Positions 34,699-44,525 of a stretch of 64,000 nucleotides of DNA are shown one piece after another. Under the pieces are notes generated by a model. It had not been told where the DNA came from. It was given only the letters and a program-made list of their open reading frames with translations, and did no database searches. Positions within the stretch are counted from its first letter, which is position 1; each line of letters begins with the position of its first letter. Source of the DNA: Lachnospiraceae bacterium. Lineage in GTDB: Bacteria; Bacillota; Clostridia; Lachnospirales; Lachnospiraceae. The translations under genes and the position numbers were made by a program. Location: assembly GCA_015057525.1 (NCBI GenBank), contig SVEE01000002.1, positions 192,767-256,766 of the forward strand. Reading direction: 5' to 3'.

Positions 34699-35592
34699 TT
34701 ACTCGTATACTGGAGTTACATATAACTCAAATTTATCATTCAAAGGAATAGGATTAATATTCACTCTTGTATCAAGATAGTCATACATATCCTTTCCATT
34801 AGGATTATTTGGATATTTCTCTATAAACTGACTGGCCAATGTATATGCATAGTCATAGTCATTCATTTGCTCATAACACATTATTTCAACATATTTAAGT
34901 TTCTCTAAATATTTAACATCAGTGGTAAAGAATCCGTCCTGAATGTATGATATTGCAGTATTATAATCACCTTTAAGAATATAATATGTGGCATACTTAT
35001 AATACAAATATGAATTCATACCAAAAACATTACTATATTTGTCGTAGTACTCTTTCATTTTCTCGTAGTTATGTTGATTTTCGTAGCATATAGCAGCATA
35101 TAAGCTCATTTCTGTATATCCACGTTCTACAGCATCAACAAACTTGGCAACTGTTGCAAAATATTCCCCTTGATTAAAGAGCATAAAATTATCAGTTAAA
35201 CTAATAAGAAAATCTATCTCTGTCTTATTGTAATATTTTTCATCATATTTCTTCAATATATCCTGATAGGCCTTTTTAGCTTCTTCAAACATGTTTAGCT
35301 GAAAATAACATTCTGCTTTATAAAGTGATGAGTCTACATTTATACTATCCGAAAACCATTGATTACAATCAATGGATTTATCAAAATATGTAACAGCGCC
35401 AAGATAATCTCCTTGATTGTATAAATTCATAGCCTGTTCTCTGTATTTTTCTTTTTTTGTAAATGTATGTGTTAATATTAAAACAAGACCTAGTACGATT
35501 ACACAAAGAAAAAATATATCTGTTATTATTACAGCTCTTCTATATGCTTTTGTTCTTCTTTTTCTTCTTGATTTGCTTTCTTTCTTAGACAT
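34699..35592 (-). CDS. Membrane-anchored TPR-repeat protein
   Basis: A 297-residue protein: a very basic N-terminus (KKESKSRRKRRTKAYRR), one membrane helix (about 19-42), then tetratricopeptide-like helices outside (YREQAMNLYNQGDYLGAVTYFDKSI, ECYFQLNMFEEAKKAYQDIL, YYILKGDYNTAISYIQDGF, QMNDYDYAYTLASQFIEKYP). TPRs mediate protein contacts; the partner is unknown. It has its own good promoter at 35621-35649 and is the first gene of the group that continues to recU. Confidence 0.82.
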   Translation of the reverse strand: MSKKESKSRRKRRTKAYRRAVIITDIFFLCVIVLGLVLILTHTFTKKEKYREQAMNLYNQGDYLGAVTYFDKSIDCNQWFSDSINVDSSLYKAECYFQLNMFEEAKKAYQDILKKYDEKYYNKTEIDFLISLTDNFMLFNQGEYFATVAKFVDAVERGYTEMSLYAAICYENQHNYEKMKEYYDKYSNVFGMNSYLYYKYATYYILKGDYNTAISYIQDGFFTTDVKYLEKLKYVEIMCYEQMNDYDYAYTLASQFIEKYPNNPNGKDMYDYLDTRVNINPIPLNDKFELYVTPVYE

Positions 35593-35620
35593 AAAATGCT
35601 CCCTGAAATCTAATACGAAA

Positions 35621-35649
35621 ATTATACATTAATCACTTGTTAATGTAAA
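35621..35649 (-). promoter_or_regulatory. Promoter of the TPR-hflX-recU group
   Basis: Minus strand: TTTACA, 17 nt, TATAAT, with a TG just ahead of the -10; the TPR gene starts about 28 nt downstream. Confidence 0.7.
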
Positions 35650-35652
35650 GTA

Positions 35653-35682
35653 AGCCTATCTCTGTATAAACAAAGATAGGCT
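35653..35682 (-). terminator. Terminator-like hairpin after the VanY-type gene
   Basis: Nine-base arms (AGCCTATCT / AGATAGGCT) lie 8 bp past the VanY-type stop. The following minus-strand sequence TACTTTACATT is only weakly T-rich, so termination may be partial. Confidence 0.55.
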
Positions 35683-35689
35683 CATAGTT

Positions 35690-36517
35690 TTAAAGATTTA
35701 ATAGTTCATAAAATTCTTCTAATGATAGATTATTATCATGTAAGAAAGTAGCCGCTTCAACACCTACATATCTAAAATGCCAAAGCTCAGCAGGAACACC
35801 TGTTGATTCAACTTTATCTGCGGGATATCTGACTATGAATCCATATTTGTAGCAATTATCAGTAAGCCAAACGTTGGCTGGATCAGATGGATTATATGTA
35901 GAGTATTCATAGTTGTACTCTGTATTAATGTCAAGTGCTAATCCCGTCTCATGTTCATCGCAACCTTCATTAAATACACCGTCACCGCCAGAAACACGTT
36001 CCTTATACGCGTTAACAATGCTGTAATGTAAATCTGCTGAATTCAAGGTTTCAAGCATATTTTTCAGGTCATTAAAAGCTCTTTCATCCATGTCAAGGCC
36101 ACAATTAAGTGTATGATGGGTGAAAGTATAATTCTCATCTAGTGGATGGGAATTATTGACAAGTACAAGGAAATCCTTATTGTTTTCGTATATAACCAAA
36201 GCCTGCGTAGCAAGTGCATTCTCAGCTGTGGTTATCTCTTCCGTTGTAGAAAGTTCAGTTGTTGTTTCCTTAGTAGTCTTCTTGTCTTTTTTGTCATCAT
36301 CACCAATACTTGCTATGGCACCAAAAAGCTTACCAACCAATACAAAAGCAAGAATTATAGCAATAACAGCTAATATTGTGTATATTAATACACTGTAATC
36401 CTTAGCTTTTGTGTGTCTCACTAATAATCTTATATATCTTTTAACCCATTTTTTTATCTTTTTATAGATTTTTTTGATTTTCTTCCTGGTGTTGTACCAA
36501 AACCTTCCAAAATCCAT
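35690..36517 (-). CDS. VanY/M15-type D-alanyl-D-alanine carboxypeptidase
   Basis: A 275-residue protein with a very basic cytoplasmic N-terminus (to about residue 40), one membrane helix (about 46-68), a Thr/Glu-rich linker and an extracellular M15B zinc peptidase domain. Zinc and catalytic residues are visible in CDEHETGLALDIN (H and D ligands) and ELWHFRYVG (third ligand). It removes the terminal D-Ala of peptidoglycan peptides in trans to the PBP-type DacF encoded at 3.5 kb. It follows the chemoreceptor by 40 bp with no promoter seen. Nothing suggests vancomycin resistance. Confidence 0.88.
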   Translation of the reverse strand: MDFGRFWYNTRKKIKKIYKKIKKWVKRYIRLLVRHTKAKDYSVLIYTILAVIAIILAFVLVGKLFGAIASIGDDDKKDKKTTKETTTELSTTEEITTAENALATQALVIYENNKDFLVLVNNSHPLDENYTFTHHTLNCGLDMDERAFNDLKNMLETLNSADLHYSIVNAYKERVSGGDGVFNEGCDEHETGLALDINTEYNYEYSTYNPSDPANVWLTDNCYKYGFIVRYPADKVESTGVPAELWHFRYVGVEAATFLHDNNLSLEEFYELLNL

Positions 36518-36557
36518 ATCGTATCCCCCAATAACTTCTCCTGATAGTACCCAACTA

Positions 36558-38258
36558 TTACATCTTGAAGATACTCATTCCTGAGTCAAGTTCTTCAGCA
36601 ATATGTCTTAATGTAGATGACTTGTCGGAAATATCCTCTATAATTGCTGTTACTTCAGTAACTGATGCCGATGTCTCCTGTGAACAAGCTGCATTCTCTT
36701 CTGCAATTGCATTAAGATTTTGAACGATATCAACAACACTTGTTCTTGCTTCATCAAGCATCTTCGCTTTGTTTGAAATAGAGTTGATTCCATCTATAGA
36801 CTGATTAACACCATCAGCAATGTCATTGAATGCCATGTCTGTTTGTTCAACATGATCACTCTGTGCATGAATAATTTCTTTAACCTCATGCATAGTATCA
36901 ACTGCCTTCTCTGAATCAGAAATAAGCTCAGCGATAATCTCTTCAATGTGCTTAGCTGATTCGTTTGACTGCTCGGCAAGCTTTTGAATCTCTGCAGCAA
37001 CAACGGCAAATCCCTTACCCTGCTCTCCTGCTCTTGCAGCTTCAATGGATGCATTAAGTGCAAGAAGATTAGTTTCTTCTGCGATAGATGTAATCAGTTT
37101 AGTAGCTTCATTAATTTTAAGTGCTGATTCGTTAGTATTATATGTCTGGTCAGCAATAACATCTATGTACTCTTCAGTCTTTCTATTAATGCTCTCTAAC
37201 TCAGAAATAACATTTCTAGCCTGATCTGTAGATTCCTTCATGTTAGCGGCATGTCCAAGAAGCTTTTCAATCTCGTCATATGTTTCTTCAATCATGTTAC
37301 CCATAACCACAACATTCTCTGTAGCTGTCTGAGTATCTTCAGCCTGAGAAGAAGCACCCTGAGCAATATCGTTAACTGCATTTTCAACCTGTTCTATGGT
37401 AGTTGTTGATTCAGAAGCATCTGTGCTAAGCATATCTGATGCTTGCATTACGTTCTCGCTCTTTTCCTTAATAGAAGAAATTACTACTTCAAGCGCATCT
37501 CTTAAGCTTGAAATGGATTTACTCATGGCTCCTGTCTCATCCTTACGGGCATTAAGCTTAAGTAAATCTCCGCTTACAGTAAAGTCCATCTCGGCAACTC
37601 TGTCAATATATGCTGCAAGAGTATTGATAGGCTTAATTGTAATTCTTGAGAATACTGTACCTGCAACTACAGCAATAATTGAAATAATTACCAAAATAAT
37701 AAGTCCTTTTGTTTGTAATTTATCAATTGAAGCAAATATTTCATCGTGGTCTGCAGTAACTACAAGTATATAGTCCTGTGCTTCATTAACATAGATACCC
37801 GCAAATTTTTCTACACCCTTAAACTCATATGTGATAACCTCATTCTTAACTTCTTTACCACTCTTGATTGTTTCAACAGTCTGTGTAACAGCAGCATTTT
37901 CAACCGGCTGACCAATCTTATCAGCAGTAGGATGATAAAGCATAATACCATCTGGACTAACAACATACGCATAGCTACTTTCTATGCCTTCTAAAGCAAC
38001 ACCATCAAGACAAAATGCTAAATTCTCAGTTTCAAGTGTTGCATCTACTCCCTGAATATGAATTTCATCTTCAAGAGTTCTTCCATACGATATAGCCAAG
38101 TCTTCTATGTAGGCTTTATTAGTGTGTGTAAGATTTTCTTTTGTTGTCTTCAAAAATGTCTGCATTATAATAGCTGATGCAAAAAATACAGCCACAATTA
38201 ATGCAATATTGATTTTAAAACCAATTGAATTGTAAAATTTTATTTTTCTGTTCATCAT
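36558..38258 (-). CDS. Methyl-accepting chemotaxis protein with extracellular Cache-type sensor
   Basis: About 566 residues. Transmembrane helices (about 10-30 and 185-207) flank an extracellular single-Cache-like sensor ([28 protein letters not shown]). A HAMP domain and a long signalling coiled coil follow, with the hairpin tip [20 protein letters not shown]-type core and [16 protein letters not shown]. The ligand is unknown. The ATG pair after AGAGGTGCT is used. It implies chemotaxis or motility genes elsewhere in the genome; none are in this window. It has its own strong promoter. Confidence 0.93.
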   Translation of the reverse strand: MMNRKIKFYNSIGFKINIALIVAVFFASAIIMQTFLKTTKENLTHTNKAYIEDLAISYGRTLEDEIHIQGVDATLETENLAFCLDGVALEGIESSYAYVVSPDGIMLYHPTADKIGQPVENAAVTQTVETIKSGKEVKNEVITYEFKGVEKFAGIYVNEAQDYILVVTADHDEIFASIDKLQTKGLIILVIISIIAVVAGTVFSRITIKPINTLAAYIDRVAEMDFTVSGDLLKLNARKDETGAMSKSISSLRDALEVVISSIKEKSENVMQASDMLSTDASESTTTIEQVENAVNDIAQGASSQAEDTQTATENVVVMGNMIEETYDEIEKLLGHAANMKESTDQARNVISELESINRKTEEYIDVIADQTYNTNESALKINEATKLITSIAEETNLLALNASIEAARAGEQGKGFAVVAAEIQKLAEQSNESAKHIEEIIAELISDSEKAVDTMHEVKEIIHAQSDHVEQTDMAFNDIADGVNQSIDGINSISNKAKMLDEARTSVVDIVQNLNAIAEENAACSQETSASVTEVTAIIEDISDKSSTLRHIAEELDSGMSIFKM

Positions 38259-38288
38259 AGCACCTCTGGTCATTTTTTACATAAGATG

Positions 38289-38317
38289 ATTATACCAAAA
38301 TACAGGTAATAAATCAA
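38289..38317 (-). promoter_or_regulatory. Sigma-A-type promoter of the chemoreceptor gene
   Basis: Minus strand: TTGATT, 17 nt, TATAAT with an extended TG ahead of -10. This is notable because chemoreceptors are often under sigma-D. Confidence 0.68.
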
Positions 38318-38357
38318 TCAATAGGGTGTTGTTTTTTATTGATATTGCATAAATTTA

Positions 38358-40931
38358 TCACTGAATATTGTAATCTTCTCTAAATTTTTCCATAGTAGAT
38401 TGCATTATTTCTTTCAATTCTCTAGAAGAAACAACCTTACAGTTATGTCCTCTTGTAATTTGCTGTATTAATCCATCTGAGCTGACTACTGTAATATCGT
38501 ATTTTTCAGCGTTAGTGTTTGTATAATTTTCAATAAATAAATCAGCGGTTTGCCCTTCTTTTGTATGAACAACTGTTATATTTTCAATAATACTCTCACT
38601 TCCTGAATTGTTTTTTACCTTGTAGCCATCAAAAACTAAAATTATCTCAATATTAGTTATTCCATGGTAGTTTGACAATATGTTGATAAGCCTATCCTTT
38701 GCTGAAGCTATATTAACCTCTGCCAGAACTTTTAAATCTTCCCAGGCAAAAATAACGTTATATCCGTCTACAATCATCACCTTTTTATCAGGTACCTTAT
38801 ATACAGATTTATATTGCTTGTAGCTCGGCATAGGTGTTTTTTTCTTTTTGAATTCCTGCTTTCCGGACTTTTCATTAGACTTATATGTGCGATTCATTAT
38901 TTCGTCTATTTCTTCTAAGTCAATGCTGTAATCAAAATCTTTAACAGCTATATTACGATTATCCTTAAAGAATGTTGGACTGTTTTCATATTCCTCGTCA
39001 GATACATGCATATAGTTTTCCACTTCATTCCAAGGAACAATAAAACCTGAACCGTGTGCGCAAAACACAGAAGATGAAGGATTTGCTGTATCAAAATCAG
39101 GGTTATATCTACATTTTGATAAAACCTCATCCTGATTGTGACATTCACTATATCCTGAAAAACCACAAAAAATACTGCCTGTACCATGAGTGTAAGAATT
39201 AACATTAATCTGATAATCTCGCATTGTTGCCACAGGACCAACTCCAGTGATTACAGTTTTATCACCACTTATATCTGGTGAATCCATAGTAGCATGCATG
39301 TTATCAAGGTCTGTCATAGCTCGTCCCACAAGTTCAGTAGGTATTTCTAATCTAAAGGAATACATTGGCTCCAACAATACAGATTCAGCCTGCATAAGAC
39401 CTTGTCTAACAGCTCTATAAGTAGCCTGTCTAAAATCTCCACCTTCAGTGTGCTTATTGTGAGCACGTCCATTGATAACTGTAAACTTTACATCTGTTAA
39501 AACAGAACCTGTCAGAACTCCTCTGAAGCTTCTCTCTTTAAGATGAGTCATAATTAATCTTTGCCAATTTTTATCAAGTTTATCTTCGCTGCAATCGGAG
39601 CATATTTCTATTCCACTGCCTCTCTCACCCGGTTCAATCCTTATATGAGCTTCAGCGTAATGTCTTAGTGGTTCAAAATGCCCAACCCCAATTACAGTGT
39701 TTTTAATAGTTTCCTTATAGGTAATACTTCCCACATCAAACTTAACATGATAGCCAAATCTTGATAAAATAAGTTCTTTTAAAATTTCAATTTGGACCTG
39801 TCCCATAAGTTTAATGTGTAATTCACCATGTTCTTCAATCCATTCTACTGACAGCTCTGGCATCTCATCTTCTAATATCTTAATATTAGTGTAAGCTTGC
39901 CTTGGGCTTGTGCTATCTTCAAATAAAAGCCTATAAGTTAATACCGGCTCAAGAAGAAAAACCTCCTTATTGCTTTCGTATCCCACATGCTGTCCTGGAA
40001 ATGTAGAAATAAGTCCTGCAACAGAACATATTCTACCAGCTTCCACAGAGCTTACTACTTCATATTTTTCTCCAGAATAAATACGAATTTGATTTACCTT
40101 TTCTTCATCAAAAAGAATTTCTTTAGTATGAAGCTCACCACCGATTATCTTCATATGGGTAATTCTATTTCCCTGTGGGTCTCTTGTTATTTTGTAAATT
40201 CTGGCACCAAAGTCATTTGGATAATTTGTAGAAACCACAAACCTGCTTATACCTTCTAAAAACTGGTCTATACCCTGTAATTTTAAAGCGGAACCAAAGT
40301 AACAAGGATATATTTCTGCTTTTTTTATTAGGCTTTTTATGATATCATCAGATATAGAGCCAGTCTCTAAATATCTAGACAGTACATCCATATTTTTCAT
40401 ATCATCACAATTGTCGCCAATTAAAGCTATTTCCTCGAGAGTTTCTGTAGAAAATTCATTGTTAGCAAAATCTATACATCCAAATCCAAATTCATTTTTT
40501 AATTCCTTGAGTAATACACCCTTATCATTATCTGGTTGGTCCATTTTGTTGACAAAAATAAATGTGGGAACCTTGTATTGTCTTAAAAATCTCCACAGAG
40601 TACGACTATGACCTTGAACTCCATCAGAACCACTTATAACCAAAATTGCATAATCAAGAACATGTAAAGTTCTTTCCATCTCAGCCGAAAAATCCACATG
40701 CCCCGGAGTATCTAGTAAGGAAAAATTATTTTCTCCCCATTGAAACTCCGCCTGCTTAGAAAAAATTGTAATTCCTCTTTTTCTTTCCATTTCGTTGTTA
40801 TCTAAAAAAGAATCTCCATTATCAACTCTTCCAAGACTCCTGATATTTCCTGATTTATATAAAATTGCTTCTGATAGGGTTGTTTTTCCTGCATCAACAT
40901 GTGCAAGAATACCTAATACAATATTGTTCAT
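38358..40931 (-). CDS. Tet(M)/EF-G-like ribosomal GTPase fused to a NYN (YacP/Rae1-type) nuclease domain
   Basis: 857 residues from the ATG after AAAAGG. Residues 1 to about 670 are a translation GTPase of the ribosomal-protection group: ILAHVDAGKTTLSEAILYKSG (G1), RGITIF, LDTPGHVDF (G3), NKMDQPD (G4), then EF-G-like domains II-V. After a basic linker (KKKKTPMPSYKQYKSVYKVP), residues 716-857 form a NYN/PIN-like domain with MIVD722-GYN725-VIFAW, VFDGYK, EGQTADLFIE and ITVVSSDGLIQQ, as in YacP/Rae1, an endonuclease that cuts mRNA in the ribosomal A site in Bacillus. The fusion suggests a factor delivering a nuclease to the A site. True tetracycline resistance is doubtful given the divergence; the gene is embedded among core genes. 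Confidence 0.88.
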   Translation of the reverse strand: MNNIVLGILAHVDAGKTTLSEAILYKSGNIRSLGRVDNGDSFLDNNEMERKRGITIFSKQAEFQWGENNFSLLDTPGHVDFSAEMERTLHVLDYAILVISGSDGVQGHSRTLWRFLRQYKVPTFIFVNKMDQPDNDKGVLLKELKNEFGFGCIDFANNEFSTETLEEIALIGDNCDDMKNMDVLSRYLETGSISDDIIKSLIKKAEIYPCYFGSALKLQGIDQFLEGISRFVVSTNYPNDFGARIYKITRDPQGNRITHMKIIGGELHTKEILFDEEKVNQIRIYSGEKYEVVSSVEAGRICSVAGLISTFPGQHVGYESNKEVFLLEPVLTYRLLFEDSTSPRQAYTNIKILEDEMPELSVEWIEEHGELHIKLMGQVQIEILKELILSRFGYHVKFDVGSITYKETIKNTVIGVGHFEPLRHYAEAHIRIEPGERGSGIEICSDCSEDKLDKNWQRLIMTHLKERSFRGVLTGSVLTDVKFTVINGRAHNKHTEGGDFRQATYRAVRQGLMQAESVLLEPMYSFRLEIPTELVGRAMTDLDNMHATMDSPDISGDKTVITGVGPVATMRDYQINVNSYTHGTGSIFCGFSGYSECHNQDEVLSKCRYNPDFDTANPSSSVFCAHGSGFIVPWNEVENYMHVSDEEYENSPTFFKDNRNIAVKDFDYSIDLEEIDEIMNRTYKSNEKSGKQEFKKKKTPMPSYKQYKSVYKVPDKKVMIVDGYNVIFAWEDLKVLAEVNIASAKDRLINILSNYHGITNIEIILVFDGYKVKNNSGSESIIENITVVHTKEGQTADLFIENYTNTNAEKYDITVVSSDGLIQQITRGHNCKVVSSRELKEIMQSTMEKFREDYNIQ

Positions 40932-41002
40932 CGAAAAATCCTTTTCTTGCATTATCATTAGTTACTAATTAAGTTTATCATAGGGTTATATCTTTTTCAA
41001 AT

Positions 41003-42694
41003 TTATTCTGGCAAGCTATCTTCAAAACATAAAGCTCCCCAGCCTGCAAATTCATTTGGCCATTTACTTATTCCTGGTAATGTTTTTGCTCCTCTTATAA
41101 GATATGATTTTAATTTTTCACCAAACAAGAACGGGTCATTTCCATCTATTATTCCATATTCCATCATTAAAGCAGCTGCACCAGCAACAAAAGGTGTGGC
41201 AAATGAGGTTCCCGTCTTTAATTCATATCCTCCTCCAACCGAAGCTGTTTCAATGTCAACTCCTGGTGCAACAATATCTGGCTTTATTATATTATCTACA
41301 GTATAACCTCTGCCAGAGAAGGATGCATAACTTAGTGTTTTCTCGTTATATGCCCCAACTGTCACCACTGAACTTGCTGTAGAAGGTATTGTTAAAGTTG
41401 TAAATTCTGATGGGTTAAGAAATCTAACTAAAGCCTCTGTTCCAGTCTCAACAGGAAGCCATATATCCACTCTTCCATTACTTATGCTCTTTGGTAATAT
41501 TCTAATTTCCCACACACCTGCTTCTATATAATCATTTATGGGGATGATGGATATATAAGTCTCATTATTTTGATTATAAGGTGTTGGAAAACCATTAATT
41601 ACAGCAATGTACATATTATCCACATTATAGTTCATAATATTTTGATAATCATTAAAGGGACCAATTTCTCTACCACTTGGAGTAATTAAAAAAATGTCTA
41701 TTATATCTATATAATTTCTCCATACTTGAAGATTAATTGATCTATTGAATTCAGCAACAATAAATTCGCTTCTAAGCCATGTTGTATTCCCAAGCATAAG
41801 CTGAGAATGTTTTCCTGCAACACCTTCATTACCTGCACCTACTATAATAGATAACTTCGTTATATTTGAAACGGAATCCAAATAATTTTCAATTATTGAG
41901 TCGGAATTATGATCACCGTAATTATTTCCAAAGCTTAAATTAACAACTAATGGCATTTTATACTTAATAGCCGTTCTAATAGCATAGTCAATTCCCATAA
42001 TTAATGACGAGGTTTTTGATATTGTTGCTCCTTCTACAGATAAAAGTTTTACTATTAAAAGTTCTGCTTTGGGTGCTATTCTTGTAATAATACTGGCAAC
42101 AGCTGTACCATGTCCGCTAAAATCCTTTGTTTCAAGTTCTCTGTTTTCTTCTAATGCGTTTTGAATATCTTCCTTTTCATATAATGTTCCAATGTTATAT
42201 CCTTCAGGTGGTAAACCACTTATATTTTGGTCCCAAATTTGAAATATACGGTTTTCATCATTGTTAAATATTTCGTGTTTATAATCTATTCCCGAATCAA
42301 TTACTGCAACTAACACCCCCTGACCTGCTAGATTTTCAATATTGGGATAAAAGGTTGAATCAAAGCACGAGGCAGAATATCCTGTTAAGATATTTTGCTG
42401 GTCAACTATTTTCTTTGGTTTGTCTATGTAAACAATATCTCTATCTCCAATTAATTGACTTATTGTATCTGTTTTGACAATTATTATGGCAAAGTTCTCA
42501 AGCAGCTCAACATAAGTAAACGAATATCTTTTGCTTATATCAGTTATATTTCCAATATATTTTATAATCAATTCCCAAGTATCATCATAGGCATTAAAGC
42601 CCACATTTAAATCTATACTTTTATTTCTTTCATCATAATTTAAGCTTAATGCAAGATTAAGTTCAGTGCTTATTTTTGATTCAATCTCAGCCAA
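41003..42694 (-). CDS. Csp-type subtilisin-like serine protease (S8)
   Basis: A 563-residue subtilase with an intact triad: D133 (VAVIDSGIDYKHE), H195 (FSGHGTAVASI) and S497 (TGTSFATPFVAGAAAL). Between H and S there is a long beta-rich insert (about 300-430, LQVWRNYIDIIDIFLITPSG ... YIEAGVWEIRILP) like the jelly-roll of clostridial CspA/B/C germination proteases, and the first 95 residues resemble a prodomain. No signal peptide is seen. Csp proteases activate the cortex enzyme pro-SleC at spore germination; its place divergent from spoIIGA-sigE fits a spore role, which remains inference. It uses a TTG start behind GGGGG. Confidence 0.83.
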   Translation of the reverse strand: MAEIESKISTELNLALSLNYDERNKSIDLNVGFNAYDDTWELIIKYIGNITDISKRYSFTYVELLENFAIIIVKTDTISQLIGDRDIVYIDKPKKIVDQQNILTGYSASCFDSTFYPNIENLAGQGVLVAVIDSGIDYKHEIFNNDENRIFQIWDQNISGLPPEGYNIGTLYEKEDIQNALEENRELETKDFSGHGTAVASIITRIAPKAELLIVKLLSVEGATISKTSSLIMGIDYAIRTAIKYKMPLVVNLSFGNNYGDHNSDSIIENYLDSVSNITKLSIIVGAGNEGVAGKHSQLMLGNTTWLRSEFIVAEFNRSINLQVWRNYIDIIDIFLITPSGREIGPFNDYQNIMNYNVDNMYIAVINGFPTPYNQNNETYISIIPINDYIEAGVWEIRILPKSISNGRVDIWLPVETGTEALVRFLNPSEFTTLTIPSTASSVVTVGAYNEKTLSYASFSGRGYTVDNIIKPDIVAPGVDIETASVGGGYELKTGTSFATPFVAGAAALMMEYGIIDGNDPFLFGEKLKSYLIRGAKTLPGISKWPNEFAGWGALCFEDSLPE

Positions 42695-42718
42695 TATATC
42701 CCCCTAACCATCAAAACT

Positions 42719-42726
42719 TTGTCGAA
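42719..42726 (+). promoter_or_regulatory. Spo0A box upstream of spoIIGA
   Basis: TTGTCGAA is a perfect match to the 0A box. It lies about 63 bp upstream of a TATAAT (42789-42794), in the area where the Bacillus spoIIG promoter has Spo0A sites. The segment at 42761-42768 (TACGACGT) resembles a weak inverted second box (5 of 8). No good -35 stands 17 nt before the -10, as expected for an activator-dependent promoter. Confidence 0.6.
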
Positions 42727-42813
42727 ATTCTACTAAATTCTTAGAAATCTAACTACATCATACGACGTATTTTTTAACTCTTAATCAATATAATTGGGTC
42801 AAGAAACAAGGAG

Positions 42814-43683
42814 GTGACTACAATTTATATTTTGTATGCAGACATAATGTTTCTTGAAAATTCCATAATAAATTTTCTAATGTTATGGTTTTCATCTCAT
42901 ATTTTGAGTGTCCGCATAAAAATATCATATACGATACTTTGGTCTCTTTTGATAAGTTTTGTATCTTTGATAGTAGAATTACTGACAATCAACATGAATA
43001 CACTATCTCATCATATATTATATGTGGCAATATACCTTTTTATGACAAATCTGTATTTCAAGAGACTTAATATCAAAAATTATATACATATTATCCCGGC
43101 AATAATTCTTTCAACAATAATAATAAGTGGAATTTTTTATACATTATTAGGTAGTAAAACTTCCATATTGTTTTTTCAGCCTTTGCTGATTTTTATAACT
43201 TTAATTATATTGAAGTTTTACCAAAAACTTCAGATTAGAAATGAAAGTTTAACTAATCTGTACAATATATCTCTGTGTATTAAGGAAAAAACTGTTACCT
43301 TAACTGGATTTTTAGATACAGGGAATATGCTTACAGATGTGTATACAGGATACCCCGTTATTATTATTGACTACAGAATATTTAAAGAGCTTTTATCAAA
43401 AAAAGAATATGAATCCATAGAAAAATATCATAGAACTGGGATTTTTGACTATGAAAATGCAAATAAAACTACTCGTTTTTACCCACTTCCATATAAAACA
43501 ATAAGCTCTGAAATATCTTTAATGCCAGCTCTTAAAGTAAGTTTATTAAAATTTACCGACTTCGATTATAGCACTAAAAAGGTTGTTGCCGGAATAAGCA
43601 GATATAAATTAAACAACCACAAAGATTATCAGGTTTTACTTAATGAAAGAATAAAACCAAATAGAGAGGAGAAATTCAAATGA
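42814..43683 (+). CDS. spoIIGA: Sporulation sigma-E processing peptidase SpoIIGA
   Basis: About 289 residues at most. The N-terminal half has five or so membrane helices (about 8-135); the C-terminal half is the aspartic protease domain with [24 protein letters not shown], where DTG holds the catalytic Asp. It cleaves pro-sigma-E in the mother cell after asymmetric division. Start: the GTG at 42814 overlaps the AAGGAGG ribosome site, so it is unlikely to be used; ATT at 42823 (8-nt spacing) or TTG at 42832 are alternatives. It overlaps sigE by four bases (ATGA). Confidence 0.9.
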   Translation: MTTIYILYADIMFLENSIINFLMLWFSSHILSVRIKISYTILWSLLISFVSLIVELLTINMNTLSHHILYVAIYLFMTNLYFKRLNIKNYIHIIPAIILSTIIISGIFYTLLGSKTSILFFQPLLIFITLIILKFYQKLQIRNESLTNLYNISLCIKEKTVTLTGFLDTGNMLTDVYTGYPVIIIDYRIFKELLSKKEYESIEKYHRTGIFDYENANKTTRFYPLPYKTISSEISLMPALKVSLLKFTDFDYSTKKVVAGISRYKLNNHKDYQVLLNERIKPNREEKFK

Positions 43684-44408
43684 TTAGTATAGTTAGCAAT
43701 AACAAAATAAGATTCAACATTAAAACCTTTGCAAATTTTGTAATGTTTCCCAAAAACGAAGTTCATTATATAGGAGGTACAGAAATACTTCCTCCACCCC
43801 TCTCTCCTGAAGAGGAATGGGAAGTTTTAGAACAGCTTAAAGACAATAACGAATACGTTAAACGTACACTTATAGAACATAATCTTAGACTTGTAGTATA
43901 TATAGCAAAAAAATTTGATAACACAGGTGTGGGTGTTGAAGATTTAATATCTATAGGAACAATAGGACTAATTAAAGCAATTAACACCTTTAACGTGGAC
44001 AGAAACATAAAACTTGCAACCTATGCCTCAAGATGTATTGAAAATGAAATTTTAATGCATCTTCGTCGTAGTTCAAGAACAAAAACAGAAGTATCCATAG
44101 ATGAACCATTGAACGTTGATTGGGACGGAAATGAGCTTCTATTATCAGATATTCTTGGAACAGATGACGATATGGTCTATAAGGACATTGAGGATGAAAT
44201 TGACAGAAATTTACTTGAACAGGCAATGGATATTCTTACAGATAGAGAACGAACTATTATTGAATTGCGATTTGGTATAGGACACGACGATGAGGAAATG
44301 ACTCAAAAAGAGGTAGCTGACTTGTTAGGAATATCGCAATCTTATATATCAAGATTAGAAAAGAAAATCATTAAACGCTTAAAAAAAGAGATGATTCGAC
44401 TGAGTTAA
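43680..44408 (+). CDS. sigE: Sporulation RNA polymerase sigma-E factor
   Basis: A 242-residue mother-cell sigma factor, made as an inactive precursor. The N-terminal pro-sequence and processing region [15 protein letters not shown] closely resembles pro-sigma-E. Regions 2 and 4 are clear: [68 protein letters not shown] and [24 protein letters not shown]. It is coupled to its protease SpoIIGA. In many clostridia sigG follows sigE; here a tRNA gene follows instead. Confidence 0.96.
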   Translation: MISIVSNNKIRFNIKTFANFVMFPKNEVHYIGGTEILPPPLSPEEEWEVLEQLKDNNEYVKRTLIEHNLRLVVYIAKKFDNTGVGVEDLISIGTIGLIKAINTFNVDRNIKLATYASRCIENEILMHLRRSSRTKTEVSIDEPLNVDWDGNELLLSDILGTDDDMVYKDIEDEIDRNLLEQAMDILTDRERTIIELRFGIGHDDEEMTQKEVADLLGISQSYISRLEKKIIKRLKKEMIRLS

Positions 44409-44440
44409 TCACACAAATATTTGATATTTAAAACTAATAA

Positions 44441-44487
44441 AGAATTCCTGCTTCAATGAATAATTTCATTTACTAGCAGGAATTCTT
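44441..44487 (+). terminator. Long inverted repeat after sigE
   Basis: Perfect 13-bp arms (AAGAATTCCTGCT / AGCAGGAATTCTT) with a 21-nt loop, 32 bp past sigE. There is no T-tract, so termination is uncertain; the right arm runs into the -35 of the tRNA promoter. Confidence 0.55.
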
Positions 44488-44514
44488 GACACAAATCATA
44501 AAATATGCTATATT
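44486..44514 (+). promoter_or_regulatory. Promoter of tRNA-Leu
   Basis: Perfect TTGACA, 17-nt spacer, TATATT; the -10 ends 11 nt before the tRNA. The first two bases of -35 belong to the inverted repeat. Confidence 0.85.
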
Positions 44515-44525
44515 TTCATTTGCTG

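Noticed and set aside
35690-36517. Vancomycin-resistance VanY
   Set aside because: There are no vanRS or vanHAX genes nearby. Membrane-anchored M15B carboxypeptidases are common wall enzymes in Firmicutes.
38358-40931. Tetracycline resistance gene of the Tet(M)/Tet(W) type
   Set aside because: The sequence is diverged from Tet(M), carries a NYN fusion and lies among core genes with no mobile element. Resistance is not supported.
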